64,000 nt of DNA, taken from positions 27,946-91,945 of the forward strand of contig JAKSIX010000002.1 in the NCBI GenBank assembly GCA_024398595.1, given 5' to 3'. Below the pieces are notes generated by a model that worked only from the letters and a program-made list of their open reading frames with translations, was not told where the DNA came from and ran no database searches. Made by a program: the position numbers and the translations under genes. Shown one piece after another: positions 54,233 through 63,904 of the stretch; the first letter of the stretch is position 1, and each line of letters begins with the position of its first letter. The stretch is from Bacteroidaceae bacterium (GTDB lineage Bacteria > Bacteroidota > Bacteroidia > Bacteroidales > Bacteroidaceae).

Positions 54233-56818
54233 TTACTTTGCTACAACTTTCAAAGGTTGGTCAATAAGGTGTATAACTGCCGTAGATGATGTATAAAGTA
54301 TGAGGTCAGACTTGTTTACATCATAGTCCTCTGCGTCAAGCAGATATTCTCTTGCCTGAAGGTTATACAGACCATCTTCCTTCTGTACTTTTGCTTCAAT
54401 GTAGCCTTTCGCATTCGAATCCAGACTGTTCTTTATGATAATATCTTCATTTGTGAGAGTACAGTACAGTCGCTCGAATTTGCCTTTTTCATTGATAAGC
54501 GCAGTCTCGTAACCTTCTTCTGATTCCGGCTTTGCACCGATAAACAGTGCGTAGTCCTGTATGTGGTATCTCAGGAAGTCTTCAATTTTCTTTGTAAGTG
54601 CTTCTGCCCTTACCTCATCCTCTTCGTTGATGGCCTGCTGGACTGCATCCCAGGTAGGCAGTTCCCCGTTATTCTGAAGTTTGAGGATTGACTCATTTGA
54701 AGGTACGTATATTGTATAGTGGTAGGTGTTGAACACATTGAGACCCTTGCCTACGAAACGTTTCTTGCTGTTGTCCTCGCTGACCAGACTGCTGCCTTCA
54801 AGCAGTTTGCGGAACTCCTCCATCTCGGGGTGCTCTCCCAGAACATCAAGCACTGTCTTGCGTGTGGTCATAATGGGCTTATCCAGGATGTATGCCTTAC
54901 CGTTGCCCTTGCCTGTCTGGTCATAGATGTTTATGACCGGTACACCTTCTTTGCCCTCACTTATCGGGAGACTGCCCGATACCGTCATTCCATTGATGCC
55001 TTCAGCCACATGTTCCACCTTTATTTCCTGACCGCCCTTTGTACGATAATAGGTATTGCCGTCTTCCACGTTACCTATTACTATGTGGTTGTCAAGAACT
55101 TCCTTGAGCTTTCTCTGCATCACATAGTCATTATTGCGGATTTCGTCAATACTGTCTTTGATTTCACCGTTTTCCATATCATAATAATAACGGCTTGCCC
55201 ATACCGGGTTTGACAGGCTAGAATCGTAGTGGAATCTGTACAGCACGGCCATAGAGCCTGCGTATGATACCGGGTCTATATAAGAGAGGAACGCATCGTT
55301 CTTCGGGATGAAAAAGCTGTAACCGCCCGGTACATTCAGGGAATTCAGATAAACCTTGTAGTTGTTCTTCTCCACAGCCCATCGCATAATCTTCAGCGTT
55401 TCATTGATGATGGCAGGGTAGAGAACGCTGACAAAAGATGTGGGCGGATATACCGTATTCGTTACATATACCGCTCCATTGTTTCCGAGACATACCTCAT
55501 CGATAGACTCCTTTGTGATGCCCATAGGATCATTGGCATCATTGAGGATATTGCCGAACTTGCTGGGAACGCTGGCAGCGAACGAATAGAGCATATTGTT
55601 GTTGAGAAGCTCTATTATTACATCGTTCGGCACATTTTCCCACGTTCCGTATTGTTCCTTCAGGACTTGGCCTTCGCCTTCTTCCCAATATTCTTTCATG
55701 GCTTCGTTGCTTGGCACAAGCATCACACCCATATCCTTTTCCATTGCCAGTTCGGCACTTGGAATAGGGTTGTTGTAATATGTGTTCCACCCCGGATCGT
55801 AGCGAAGGAGCTCGTGGTGAACGTTGAGTCTGTCGTCCCTTGACAGTTCTCCGCCTTGTGATTTTTCCGAGAAATAGCGCAGCTGGAACACTGAATCCAC
55901 ATCACTGTGGTAAAGATAGTTGTACTGGTCGGTATTGTCTTTGCCTATATAGAACGGTGCTGCGAAACGCCGGATAAGTTTTGCATATACACTGACATTG
56001 GGCTTGGAGGCAATTATCCCGGACATGTTGTCAAGTGGGATTGTGACCTCTGCCATCTTATGTATGAAACCGTTGCTGCACTTGATGTTCTGCTTCTCTA
56101 TCTTCACTCCATTGACACTTGCATCATTTCCCGTGCGGGTTGTCTTGCCGTTGAAGAGGAAAGTATAGTCTTCGTTGGTAATCTTGTTGTTGGAGAGTGC
56201 GGCCTCAACGAAATAGGTTACCGGGGTGTTGGTCATATCACGCATAAGTACCACATTGTCCCTGTTCCTGAATTTTAGCCAAGTGTTGTTGTGCACCTCG
56301 TCTCCCGGCTGCATGTTCGGCAAATCTGCGGGCTTGACGACCGATACGGAATCATATACACTCATCGAACTGACGCGACGGAAACTCTGTCCCTCCACGG
56401 GACCTTCCACACTGGCCAGATCCTTCACCTGATAGCTGTTGTTTATCATGCATCCAAGCAGAAGCATCTTCTTCTGGCCGTCCGTAAACTGCGAATAGTC
56501 TTTCACACCCCATGCGTTGTTTGAATAGAATCTGTTGAAAGCATCATCGTCTGCGACAAACAGAGTCTTTGAACCTGTCCTTAACAAGACATCCTTCAGC
56601 CCCAGATCTTCTATAAGCTTGAGAGTGTTGGTATAGTTACCGCTCTCATCCAGATAGTTGTATATACTGGAGCCCCATCCTTCCGGATCGTATTCGTCAA
56701 GGTCATAATGGCTGCAAGAGGTAATACTACCGATACAGGCGGACAGTATTACCGATGTAAATGCCGTGCGCCATTTTGTCCAGACAGAGTACTTTCCCAT
56801 TGTTTTAAGCGTAAACAT
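54233..56818 (-). CDS. Large multi-FAS1 lipoprotein, 861 residues
   Basis: The N-terminus has two possible starts. The second Met (ATG at 56800) gives a cleaner signal peptide, MGKYSVWTKWRTAF then ACIGSITSC. The residues after the Cys are acidic (SHYDLDEYDPEG), as in surface lipoproteins. About four FAS1-like regions can be traced. The first has TLKLIEDLGLKDVLLRTGSK with TLFVADDDAFNRF. Middle ones have GVMLVPSNEAMKEYW and YSFFIPKNDAFLSYID. The last has YTIYVPSNESILKLQ. It lies between GH98 and susC of pair 2. A role as surface glycan-binding protein or adhesin is inferred from position only. Confidence 0.8.
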   Translation of the reverse strand: MFTLKTMGKYSVWTKWRTAFTSVILSACIGSITSCSHYDLDEYDPEGWGSSIYNYLDESGNYTNTLKLIEDLGLKDVLLRTGSKTLFVADDDAFNRFYSNNAWGVKDYSQFTDGQKKMLLLGCMINNSYQVKDLASVEGPVEGQSFRRVSSMSVYDSVSVVKPADLPNMQPGDEVHNNTWLKFRNRDNVVLMRDMTNTPVTYFVEAALSNNKITNEDYTFLFNGKTTRTGNDASVNGVKIEKQNIKCSNGFIHKMAEVTIPLDNMSGIIASKPNVSVYAKLIRRFAAPFYIGKDNTDQYNYLYHSDVDSVFQLRYFSEKSQGGELSRDDRLNVHHELLRYDPGWNTYYNNPIPSAELAMEKDMGVMLVPSNEAMKEYWEEGEGQVLKEQYGTWENVPNDVIIELLNNNMLYSFAASVPSKFGNILNDANDPMGITKESIDEVCLGNNGAVYVTNTVYPPTSFVSVLYPAIINETLKIMRWAVEKNNYKVYLNSLNVPGGYSFFIPKNDAFLSYIDPVSYAGSMAVLYRFHYDSSLSNPVWASRYYYDMENGEIKDSIDEIRNNDYVMQRKLKEVLDNHIVIGNVEDGNTYYRTKGGQEIKVEHVAEGINGMTVSGSLPISEGKEGVPVINIYDQTGKGNGKAYILDKPIMTTRKTVLDVLGEHPEMEEFRKLLEGSSLVSEDNSKKRFVGKGLNVFNTYHYTIYVPSNESILKLQNNGELPTWDAVQQAINEEDEVRAEALTKKIEDFLRYHIQDYALFIGAKPESEEGYETALINEKGKFERLYCTLTNEDIIIKNSLDSNAKGYIEAKVQKEDGLYNLQAREYLLDAEDYDVNKSDLILYTSSTAVIHLIDQPLKVVAK

Positions 56819-56850
56819 TTGTTAGTATTGATATTGATTATATTTCCGTT

Positions 56851-59800
56851 TTATTTGATGAACACCTTTCTTACGTCATCACCGTTCACACGGATTATGT
56901 TTATACCGTGCTGGAGTGACTGCAGGCGCTTGCCTGTAATGTCGTATATCTCCAACTTGTCTGCGTCAGAGCCAAGAACGATCTCCGTGATTTCAGTTTC
57001 ATCAGGTACGCTATGAATGCTGCAGGCAAGGAGAAGATATTCATTCCAGCCTCCACCACCGGTCAGGTTGATAATGTAGTTACCCGCAGCCGGAATGGTG
57101 AATTTCAAAGTGTGTTCCTGTGCCGATGACAGGTTTGCCGCTGTGCTTCCGTTTGCGTTGGGAGTGGCGGTATGGCTGGTGGAGGATGCTATGACAGATC
57201 CGCTTTTCGTGGTTATCACGGCCTTGTAGGCGGGAGTTCCCTTCCACGCCGCCTGAGTATATTTCAACACATAGTCTCCGGCCTGAAGGGTTAGCGGATA
57301 GCCGGTCTGTGTACCGTAGGTGGCATAGTCGCCCGGCCAGTAGAATGCCTTGAAATATGTACCGTTGAAGCCTGTAAATATTCTTGCTCCACTGCTGTAT
57401 GTGTCTGGATGCCGGTGAATCAGGTCACCCTGTGCAGTAACCCATCCTGGAGGTACGGAGCCACCAAGACAGTCTGTCAGATCCATATCATATACCAAGG
57501 TCACATCCTTGAAAATAGGTTCCAGAGTTACATTGTCGTCGGGCATTACAAATGTATTGTCATCGCTGATGGCTATGTCACCGTGTATGATGTTCCATCC
57601 GATGTGCTCATAACCGTCATTCGGCGTAACAGACAGCGTGACAACAGTACCTTCTTCGGCTTCTGTATAGTCGGCGGTCGTCTCTCCGTTCTCATTCCCG
57701 CGCAGGAATATGCCGAACTTTTCTGCCTCACAGTCAGCCGGGGTAATGGCTATATAGTCAATATAGATATTCCTGCCACCTGTATTTATAAGGTACACCG
57801 CCTTGCCATTCCCCTGTGTGAAGTTCATTTTAACGGTGTGCTTTTGCCACTCGTTCTTTGATGTCTGTTCAAGAACGGCATATTGTTTGTTGGATGCGGC
57901 TCCGCTGCCGTTGAGCTGTACCTTGGCCTTCCCGCCTGTCGTATTGCTGTAACGCAGAGTGACGTTGTATTCGCCTTCCTTAAGTATATTGATATGTGCC
58001 TTAAGCATTGCTGTCGTCTTTCCTCCGAAAGTAACGAAGCCCAAAGCGGAATGCCCGCGTATATCGCGGTATTTTCCGCCCATATAGTCATATTGGTTAT
58101 ATACGTGCTCTCCAATATCCTTACGGTCCATATCCTCAGCCTCCACAATGACAGGACCGACGACTTTTTCCGGCTGCACAGGCTCGGACAGTGGGGTGAT
58201 GGCAATAGCATCTGTTTTACGGTCTGTCATATCGCCCTTGCACTTTACCGTAATATCGAAGGGACCGTTATGACTGACGGTTATAGTGTATCTGCTGTTA
58301 TCTTCATCCCACGAGGCTGTGACGTTGCCTGTTGCATTCGCACGTTTCCGGTAGGAGTAGGAAGGCTCTGATGTGACTCCATTGACGACAATCCTGTCCG
58401 TCACGTTTGCAATGGTGTCGCTGCGATAGTTGTTGAGATAGAACACTATGCTGTCCTCAAATTCCCGTACTATACCGCTGCTCAGCTTTCCGTAAGTCAA
58501 GTCAAGGCTTTCGCACGTGTTATATTCAAGAGGAATGTTTGCAGAAGCGGTCTTCTTCAAGTTCAGATATGTATAGGGGGTGTAGGTGACGAGCTGGTTC
58601 CTGAAACGGGATACAAAGAGGTCTCCGGTACTGATTATCGGATAAGCCGCGTCAAATTTTGCCTTGGAGAATTGTGTGCTGCGTTTTGATTTCTGTATGA
58701 TTGTGAACTTTTCTGCATAACCTGTGTTGAAAGCCGGTGTCATCGGCAGGGTGCCGTAGCGTCCTGTCTTTTTCAGATACCAGTAGTTGTCCATCCACTG
58801 GCCGTTACCCTTGTTGAACGGGTCTTTCTGCTTGTAAAGATTGTCGTATGCATCGCCCCACATAGCATACTTGTCTTCATCGTTGCCTGAGGTAATGTCG
58901 TTATAGACAATGAACTTGGTCTTTTCCACGACTTCCTCCTGAGTTGGAATATACATCGTTCCGTCTATTATCTTGCGGAACATGTCTATCCAGGCATTGT
59001 CAAATCCGGGGAAACGCCCCCAGTTGCGTATAGTGTATCCGTAGGTGTCTTTCGAGTCGCTGAGGTTTTGGAAATCCTCGGTCCATATAAGTTCCGGGCC
59101 GTCCCAAACTGCACCGCCATTCTGGCAGGTCTGCTCCATCACAGTGCCTATACCTGCGGCAACCGGATATTTCTTTCCGTGGTTCTCTCCGAGAATAGCA
59201 TCCAGCGCACCGTTATATCCGCAGTTGTCGTAACGTACGCCGTAGTTCTTTGCAAGTCCTGCCACGAAAGGTCCGAAGCAGACGCTTTCGTTGTTGTAGA
59301 AACAGGAGGATGTGGTGTATTTGTAAAGCCAGAGAATGGCTTCAGGGTATTTCTTGCAAGCGGCCAGAAGGTCAGGATTGCGCTTCATCATTCCGCTTGG
59401 GTTTAGAAGATGCGACCAGATGTTGCCGCAGAAGCTGACGGTGAGGAATCCGCCATAATTGTGTGACATCTCCACCAGTTTTGCAAACAATGCTATGCGT
59501 GTCACGTCCGAACTTGAGAACTTGTCACCTGCCTCATTGAAGCCCCAGAACTGCTCGGCATAGTTCCATCCCAAAAAATTAGGGTAGGTTTTGAAGAAAT
59601 ATTCGAAAGTTTCTATGTCCCAATCCTGAATATGCGTATGGCCGCCTGAAGCCGGCTGGCAGGTAAACCATAGCCCATTGTTCTGACAGATGCTTGCCCA
59701 CGACTTGTATGTACGTATGGCATCCTGCGGTTTTGTATGGATGTTCAGTTCTGTGTCATATCCGCAAGATAGCGAGAGATTGAAACACACGTATGGTTTT

Positions 59801-59964
59801 ATGTCATCAGGTACAAGATTTATTATTTTCTGTGGATCGGCTGAGTTCCACACGTCAATGTGAATCAGCCACAGCGGATGCTGCGAATCGATAGGCCGTC
59901 TCTGCTGGGCGAATGCCGTCAGCTGACATACGGACAGAAGGAGTAACAGGAAGAATCTTTTCAT
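56851..59964 (-). CDS. GH98-like glycosidase with CBM and sorting domains
   Basis: This 1037-residue secreted protein has a signal peptide (ending in TAFAQ). A GH98-type catalytic region covers about residues 25-400, with PLWLIHIDVWNSADPQ, GWNYAEQFWGF and NGGAVWDGPELIWTEDF. A GH98 C-terminal beta domain follows to about 600. A CBM6/35-like module begins VIVEAEDMD and ends IYIDYIAITP. Then come a short repeat domain (GTVVTLSVTPNDGYEHIGW), another beta-sandwich, and a tail LEIYDITGKRLQ then VRKVFIK that resembles a type IX sorting domain. GH98 includes blood-group endo-galactosidases and xylanases. The GH10 and SusC/D context favours xylan. Confidence 0.83.
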   Translation of the reverse strand: MKRFFLLLLLSVCQLTAFAQQRRPIDSQHPLWLIHIDVWNSADPQKIINLVPDDIKPYVCFNLSLSCGYDTELNIHTKPQDAIRTYKSWASICQNNGLWFTCQPASGGHTHIQDWDIETFEYFFKTYPNFLGWNYAEQFWGFNEAGDKFSSSDVTRIALFAKLVEMSHNYGGFLTVSFCGNIWSHLLNPSGMMKRNPDLLAACKKYPEAILWLYKYTTSSCFYNNESVCFGPFVAGLAKNYGVRYDNCGYNGALDAILGENHGKKYPVAAGIGTVMEQTCQNGGAVWDGPELIWTEDFQNLSDSKDTYGYTIRNWGRFPGFDNAWIDMFRKIIDGTMYIPTQEEVVEKTKFIVYNDITSGNDEDKYAMWGDAYDNLYKQKDPFNKGNGQWMDNYWYLKKTGRYGTLPMTPAFNTGYAEKFTIIQKSKRSTQFSKAKFDAAYPIISTGDLFVSRFRNQLVTYTPYTYLNLKKTASANIPLEYNTCESLDLTYGKLSSGIVREFEDSIVFYLNNYRSDTIANVTDRIVVNGVTSEPSYSYRKRANATGNVTASWDEDNSRYTITVSHNGPFDITVKCKGDMTDRKTDAIAITPLSEPVQPEKVVGPVIVEAEDMDRKDIGEHVYNQYDYMGGKYRDIRGHSALGFVTFGGKTTAMLKAHINILKEGEYNVTLRYSNTTGGKAKVQLNGSGAASNKQYAVLEQTSKNEWQKHTVKMNFTQGNGKAVYLINTGGRNIYIDYIAITPADCEAEKFGIFLRGNENGETTADYTEAEEGTVVTLSVTPNDGYEHIGWNIIHGDIAISDDNTFVMPDDNVTLEPIFKDVTLVYDMDLTDCLGGSVPPGWVTAQGDLIHRHPDTYSSGARIFTGFNGTYFKAFYWPGDYATYGTQTGYPLTLQAGDYVLKYTQAAWKGTPAYKAVITTKSGSVIASSTSHTATPNANGSTAANLSSAQEHTLKFTIPAAGNYIINLTGGGGWNEYLLLACSIHSVPDETEITEIVLGSDADKLEIYDITGKRLQSLQHGINIIRVNGDDVRKVFIK

Positions 59965-60018
59965 ATTTTTTTACTGAACAGCATCACGAATGAGCCACTG
60001 ATATGATATTTTAAAATT

Positions 60019-60058
60019 GTAAATCCTCCTCCACCAACGGGAGTGAAGGAGGATTTAC
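60019..60058 (-). terminator. Hairpin terminator between the 1273-residue protein gene and GH98
   Basis: GTAAATCCTCCT (60019-60030) pairs perfectly with AGGAGGATTTAC (60047-60058). On the minus strand the stem is followed by AATTTTAAAAT. It could end or attenuate transcription from the upstream gene, making GH98 the head of a separate unit. The remaining 118-base gap shows no clear promoter box. Confidence 0.65.
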
Positions 60059-60082
60059 TGTAAAATGATTTCCAGGATGCGT

Positions 60083-63000
60083 TTATTCTGTCACGACAAT
60101 CTTTGAAACCTTCATCTGTCCACCCTTATAGTGTGCGACCTCAATTGCTACAGAGCCTGCAACCGGCACTGAAACTTTTACACCCTTAAGGTTATAATAC
60201 TCAACCTTTACAGGCTCGCCCAACTCATCGTATGAAATCTCCTCAATTTCATCTATGATTTCCTTCTCAAGAGCGGCGGCAGCCTCGGCGTAGGGGAAGT
60301 CCTTGACCGGACCAACCATTACGAGGTTAGCGTTGTCAATACTACCGAAGCTGGCATCGATGTTGATGTAACCACCGAGAAGCATCTCACCGAAATTTCC
60401 ATTGATTACAGTTTCAACACTGTCAAACTCCTGAGCTACATTAGATGCTCGGTCGGTTATCTCGGATACGCTCTTGAGCTGATACTCACCCTCACCAACG
60501 TAAGCGTATGATTCAGTTGCCTGCTCACCATCCTTGGCAACTACGATGGAAACATTGTAGATGGCAACAGGCATGTTGGTGATGAGCTGATGAACGTCAT
60601 ACTCATTGCGACCATAGTTGGCACGTACAGCAGCATTGGCAATTGGTTTGGTAGCTCTTGGAGCATTGCCATCCTCGCCCCAACCGGTGTTGAATACAGG
60701 ACGGATCTGACCATTGAATACCTTGATTGTCCATCCCGGGAAGTCTGTTTCCTTTGATACGGCAGTCTGCTCATTGTCAGGAACGATTGTCGTACTGTAG
60801 AATTCACGGTTCTGAATGAATGCACCGGCTTCGATGGTCTTTGGTATTTCGATAGGCTCCTCATCTTCAAGATACTCAACGAATGGATTCTCGCCTGCAC
60901 CGAGCTTCTTGTAGAGCTTGGATGTATAGAGTTTCTTGAGGTTGGCAACGAGTCCCTGATCATCAGAGATGGCATCACCGGCAGCGAGTACGTATGAATG
61001 GGACTCGGTCTCCGGATCAAGAGCGACAATCATAGCGGCGAGTTCAACAGCCTGCTTTGTGAGGAGGTCAACACAGGTGCCCATCATATTGCCGAGCAGC
61101 TTACCCATATTGCCCATATCGGCTACAGCGGATGCGAGAGTGGCATCGTCGAGTGTTGATGGGTCAACCTCCTTGTAAATATTGTAGCATTCCACAGCTG
61201 ATGGATATACATCGAGTCCCTCGAACTTGGTACCTTCAGCCTTTCCAAGAGATTCGGCGAGAGTGTTGCGGTTGCCTTCGAATGCATCGATGTTCTTACG
61301 GCGTGCGGTCATATCGGCTGTGAGCTTGTTGAGCTGTTCAATGGCTACATTGAACTCTTCTACAGTGTGCATCCACGAAGGATCGCTGCACTTCTCGGTG
61401 AAAGCAATCAGCTCACTCTTTGTTGAACCGTTGTATTTGTCGTCTTCGCTGAGGGCGAGCTCAGCCTTAGCGGCTTCAACAGCTTCCATCATCTTGGCGT
61501 AATACTGGGCAGCCTTTGAACCCGGCTTGATGATGGAAAGTGTACCCCATACGGTGTTTGTAGTACCCCAAGCCTTCAGGTAGTACTTGCCGCCCTTGGA
61601 GTTGAATTTTCCTTCTACCTTATCGGCCTGGCCGTTGAGATTGCCACCGTTCTTGAAGTTTGCAATGTTTACGTGCTCTGAATTGAGTGCAATCTCACCG
61701 GTTTCTGCATTGATGAGCTGCATATATACCTTTGAGTTACCGGCTGCGTTGCCGCCGTCATCATTCCACGTACCTGCATAGTATGTGAACTCGTAGTTGC
61801 CTTCCGGGATTTCGAAACCACCTTCTATACCGTTGCCGTTTGCATACTCGATACGCATTGCTGCGGCATCGTTTGCACCGCACTCGCGGAAGAATGCGGC
61901 TATCTGCATCTTGGAGTGGAAGTTGCCCGAGAGCATACCGGATGTACCGCTACGGCCTGAACCTGGAGTGAGCTGGCTGTTGTTCTCATAGAACAGCCAA
62001 CCTGTACCCTCTGCAGGCATATTGGCATTTTCAAACTTGCTCTCAAAGATTATCTCCGGATCAAACTTGTCACCAGGAGTCTCTTCATAGGTATATACCT
62101 CATAACCTACCAGGTAGCCACCTGTATATCCGTGAGTGTTGAGAGTAACCTTAACCTTGTGGTTTCCACCTGCTGATTTGAAACGGAATGGCACTTGACC
62201 GATTGTACGTCCATTGCCGTTGCCATCGAAGTTGTTCTCCTCTGTATTTATATTCTGGGAGTAAACCTCCTCGTCTTCTGCATCAAGAACCTGGAAGTCA
62301 AGATTTACAGAAGTCGCACTCCAACCGCCGACAAGAACGCGAAGCTCAATATTGTCGCCAGCAGGAATTTCAAACTCAGGGCTTATTACATAAGACTCCT
62401 GATCATCGCCTGCAGCACGGAAATAAAGACCTCTGTCGTATGGAGGAATGCTGCGACCGATGATACGGCCACCGGAACCATAGGTGTTGCCAAATGTTCT
62501 CTCCTCGCTGTCGGTAATTACAGTCCAGCCTTCAGGAATACCGTTGATTTCACCGGATGTAACCAGACACTCACCTTGCTTGGTATATACAGTCTTAGCC
62601 ATCTGGATCTTGCCGGTCTCGAAGTTTATCACCTGATCGGATGTGCATTCTGTACCCTTCTCGGTTGTGATACCTGATACTATTACGGAGTATGCACCCT
62701 TGGTAAGGGGATCCGTACCTGTACGTACAAATGTGATAGACTTGGAAAGTTCTTCCTGACCTTCCTTAATCTTCAGATTCTCACCTGTGGAAAGCTTTCC
62801 CTTAGGAGCATTGTAGTCGGCAGTCTCACAAGTGAAGATGTTATGGTCGAATGTAAGTGTAAATTCGCTGATTGTCTCATCGAGAGTGAATGAGTTGTCC
62901 GCAGGGTCGGAAGAAACCATTACGGCCTCTTCGTAGGCGAATGAAGAAACATTTGCAACTTCCTCGTCATAACCGTCGGCCTTTGCAGCTGTGAAAGCAA

Positions 63001-63904
63001 ACAGCTTGGCGTTGTCTGCTGTGCCGGAGAAGTTGATTATGTCATCAGGGTTCGTGAATGTAACGAAGATGTCATCCTCTGCTTCCTCTTCGAAGTACTC
63101 CTCCTCCTCAAAGAAAATATAGAGGTAACCATCCTGATGGAGTTCAACGGCCTCAACCTTGGCATTGTCTTCTCCTACAAGGACAGTGGCGCAGGAAGGA
63201 TCGAGGATAACGCGACCGAGTGCGTCTGCTTTTGCAAGAGATGCAATGTTTGTGTCGAACATATACTTCACGCGGATAACGTCACCGCCATAAACTATGC
63301 TCTCGACAGCTGATTCAAGCTCGATAAGCTTCACCTCATCAAGGTAGAAAGTACCAGGATTGATTATGTTGAATGTGGCGAAATACTTGTCGATGTATTG
63401 CTCGTCCTTACCCTGAGCCTTGTACTGGGCATCCTGATTCTCCTTGCTTGCGAAGTAGAAAGAACGGGAATATTCCACATAGTTGTCCTCATCGAAATCC
63501 TGGATGGTATAGGTCTGATCCTGACCGTTTGCCCCGAGGATTGAAATATCGGAGTTCTCATAACCCTGCATAAGACCCAAACGCATTGAGCACTTTGGGT
63601 TATTGTCACCCGATGTGTAGGTGTTGGAGCCTTTCAGAGCAAAGTCAATCTGATAGATTTTGCCCTCCTGAAGCGGGAGGTTACGGAACTTGATGGCACG
63701 CTGCCATCCCTGATTTTCACAAAGGGCAGCATCGGAATTTACAAACTGCAGACATCCTGCGCCTGCGTAAGGCTCGTCTGTTACAATTGTACGGGTGTCG
63801 CCATCCTGTGAGTTGATGAACTCATACCATCCGATGTCCGTCGGCTGCTTTGTCTGCTCTGCATCAAAGCCCTCGCTGAACACTGGAGTCTGCGCACTTG
63901 CCAT
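60083..63904 (-). CDS. Large modular surface protein with CBM-like and Ig-like domains (start codon unclear)
   Basis: This protein of 1273 residues or more was not recognised as a named family. From the N-terminus it has a CBM-like beta-sandwich (VFSEGFDAEQT to about 200), a bacterial Ig-like domain (MVSSDPADNSFTLDETISEF, about 325-430), two more CBM-like sandwiches (about 435-620 and 625-800) and a helical linker (YYAKMMEAVEAAKAELAL, to about 1030). A last sandwich is followed by a tail EYYNLKGVKV then MKVSKIVVT like a type IX sorting domain. The first ATG lies at the end of an apparent signal peptide. The in-frame codons before it read VKKVLLGLGLVAVAC, but no ATG, GTG or TTG precedes them before a stop. 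It is probably a xylan-binding or adhesive surface protein. Confidence 0.7.
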   Translation of the reverse strand: MASAQTPVFSEGFDAEQTKQPTDIGWYEFINSQDGDTRTIVTDEPYAGAGCLQFVNSDAALCENQGWQRAIKFRNLPLQEGKIYQIDFALKGSNTYTSGDNNPKCSMRLGLMQGYENSDISILGANGQDQTYTIQDFDEDNYVEYSRSFYFASKENQDAQYKAQGKDEQYIDKYFATFNIINPGTFYLDEVKLIELESAVESIVYGGDVIRVKYMFDTNIASLAKADALGRVILDPSCATVLVGEDNAKVEAVELHQDGYLYIFFEEEEYFEEEAEDDIFVTFTNPDDIINFSGTADNAKLFAFTAAKADGYDEEVANVSSFAYEEAVMVSSDPADNSFTLDETISEFTLTFDHNIFTCETADYNAPKGKLSTGENLKIKEGQEELSKSITFVRTGTDPLTKGAYSVIVSGITTEKGTECTSDQVINFETGKIQMAKTVYTKQGECLVTSGEINGIPEGWTVITDSEERTFGNTYGSGGRIIGRSIPPYDRGLYFRAAGDDQESYVISPEFEIPAGDNIELRVLVGGWSATSVNLDFQVLDAEDEEVYSQNINTEENNFDGNGNGRTIGQVPFRFKSAGGNHKVKVTLNTHGYTGGYLVGYEVYTYEETPGDKFDPEIIFESKFENANMPAEGTGWLFYENNSQLTPGSGRSGTSGMLSGNFHSKMQIAAFFRECGANDAAAMRIEYANGNGIEGGFEIPEGNYEFTYYAGTWNDDGGNAAGNSKVYMQLINAETGEIALNSEHVNIANFKNGGNLNGQADKVEGKFNSKGGKYYLKAWGTTNTVWGTLSIIKPGSKAAQYYAKMMEAVEAAKAELALSEDDKYNGSTKSELIAFTEKCSDPSWMHTVEEFNVAIEQLNKLTADMTARRKNIDAFEGNRNTLAESLGKAEGTKFEGLDVYPSAVECYNIYKEVDPSTLDDATLASAVADMGNMGKLLGNMMGTCVDLLTKQAVELAAMIVALDPETESHSYVLAAGDAISDDQGLVANLKKLYTSKLYKKLGAGENPFVEYLEDEEPIEIPKTIEAGAFIQNREFYSTTIVPDNEQTAVSKETDFPGWTIKVFNGQIRPVFNTGWGEDGNAPRATKPIANAAVRANYGRNEYDVHQLITNMPVAIYNVSIVVAKDGEQATESYAYVGEGEYQLKSVSEITDRASNVAQEFDSVETVINGNFGEMLLGGYINIDASFGSIDNANLVMVGPVKDFPYAEAAAALEKEIIDEIEEISYDELGEPVKVEYYNLKGVKVSVPVAGSVAIEVAHYKGGQMKVSKIVVTE

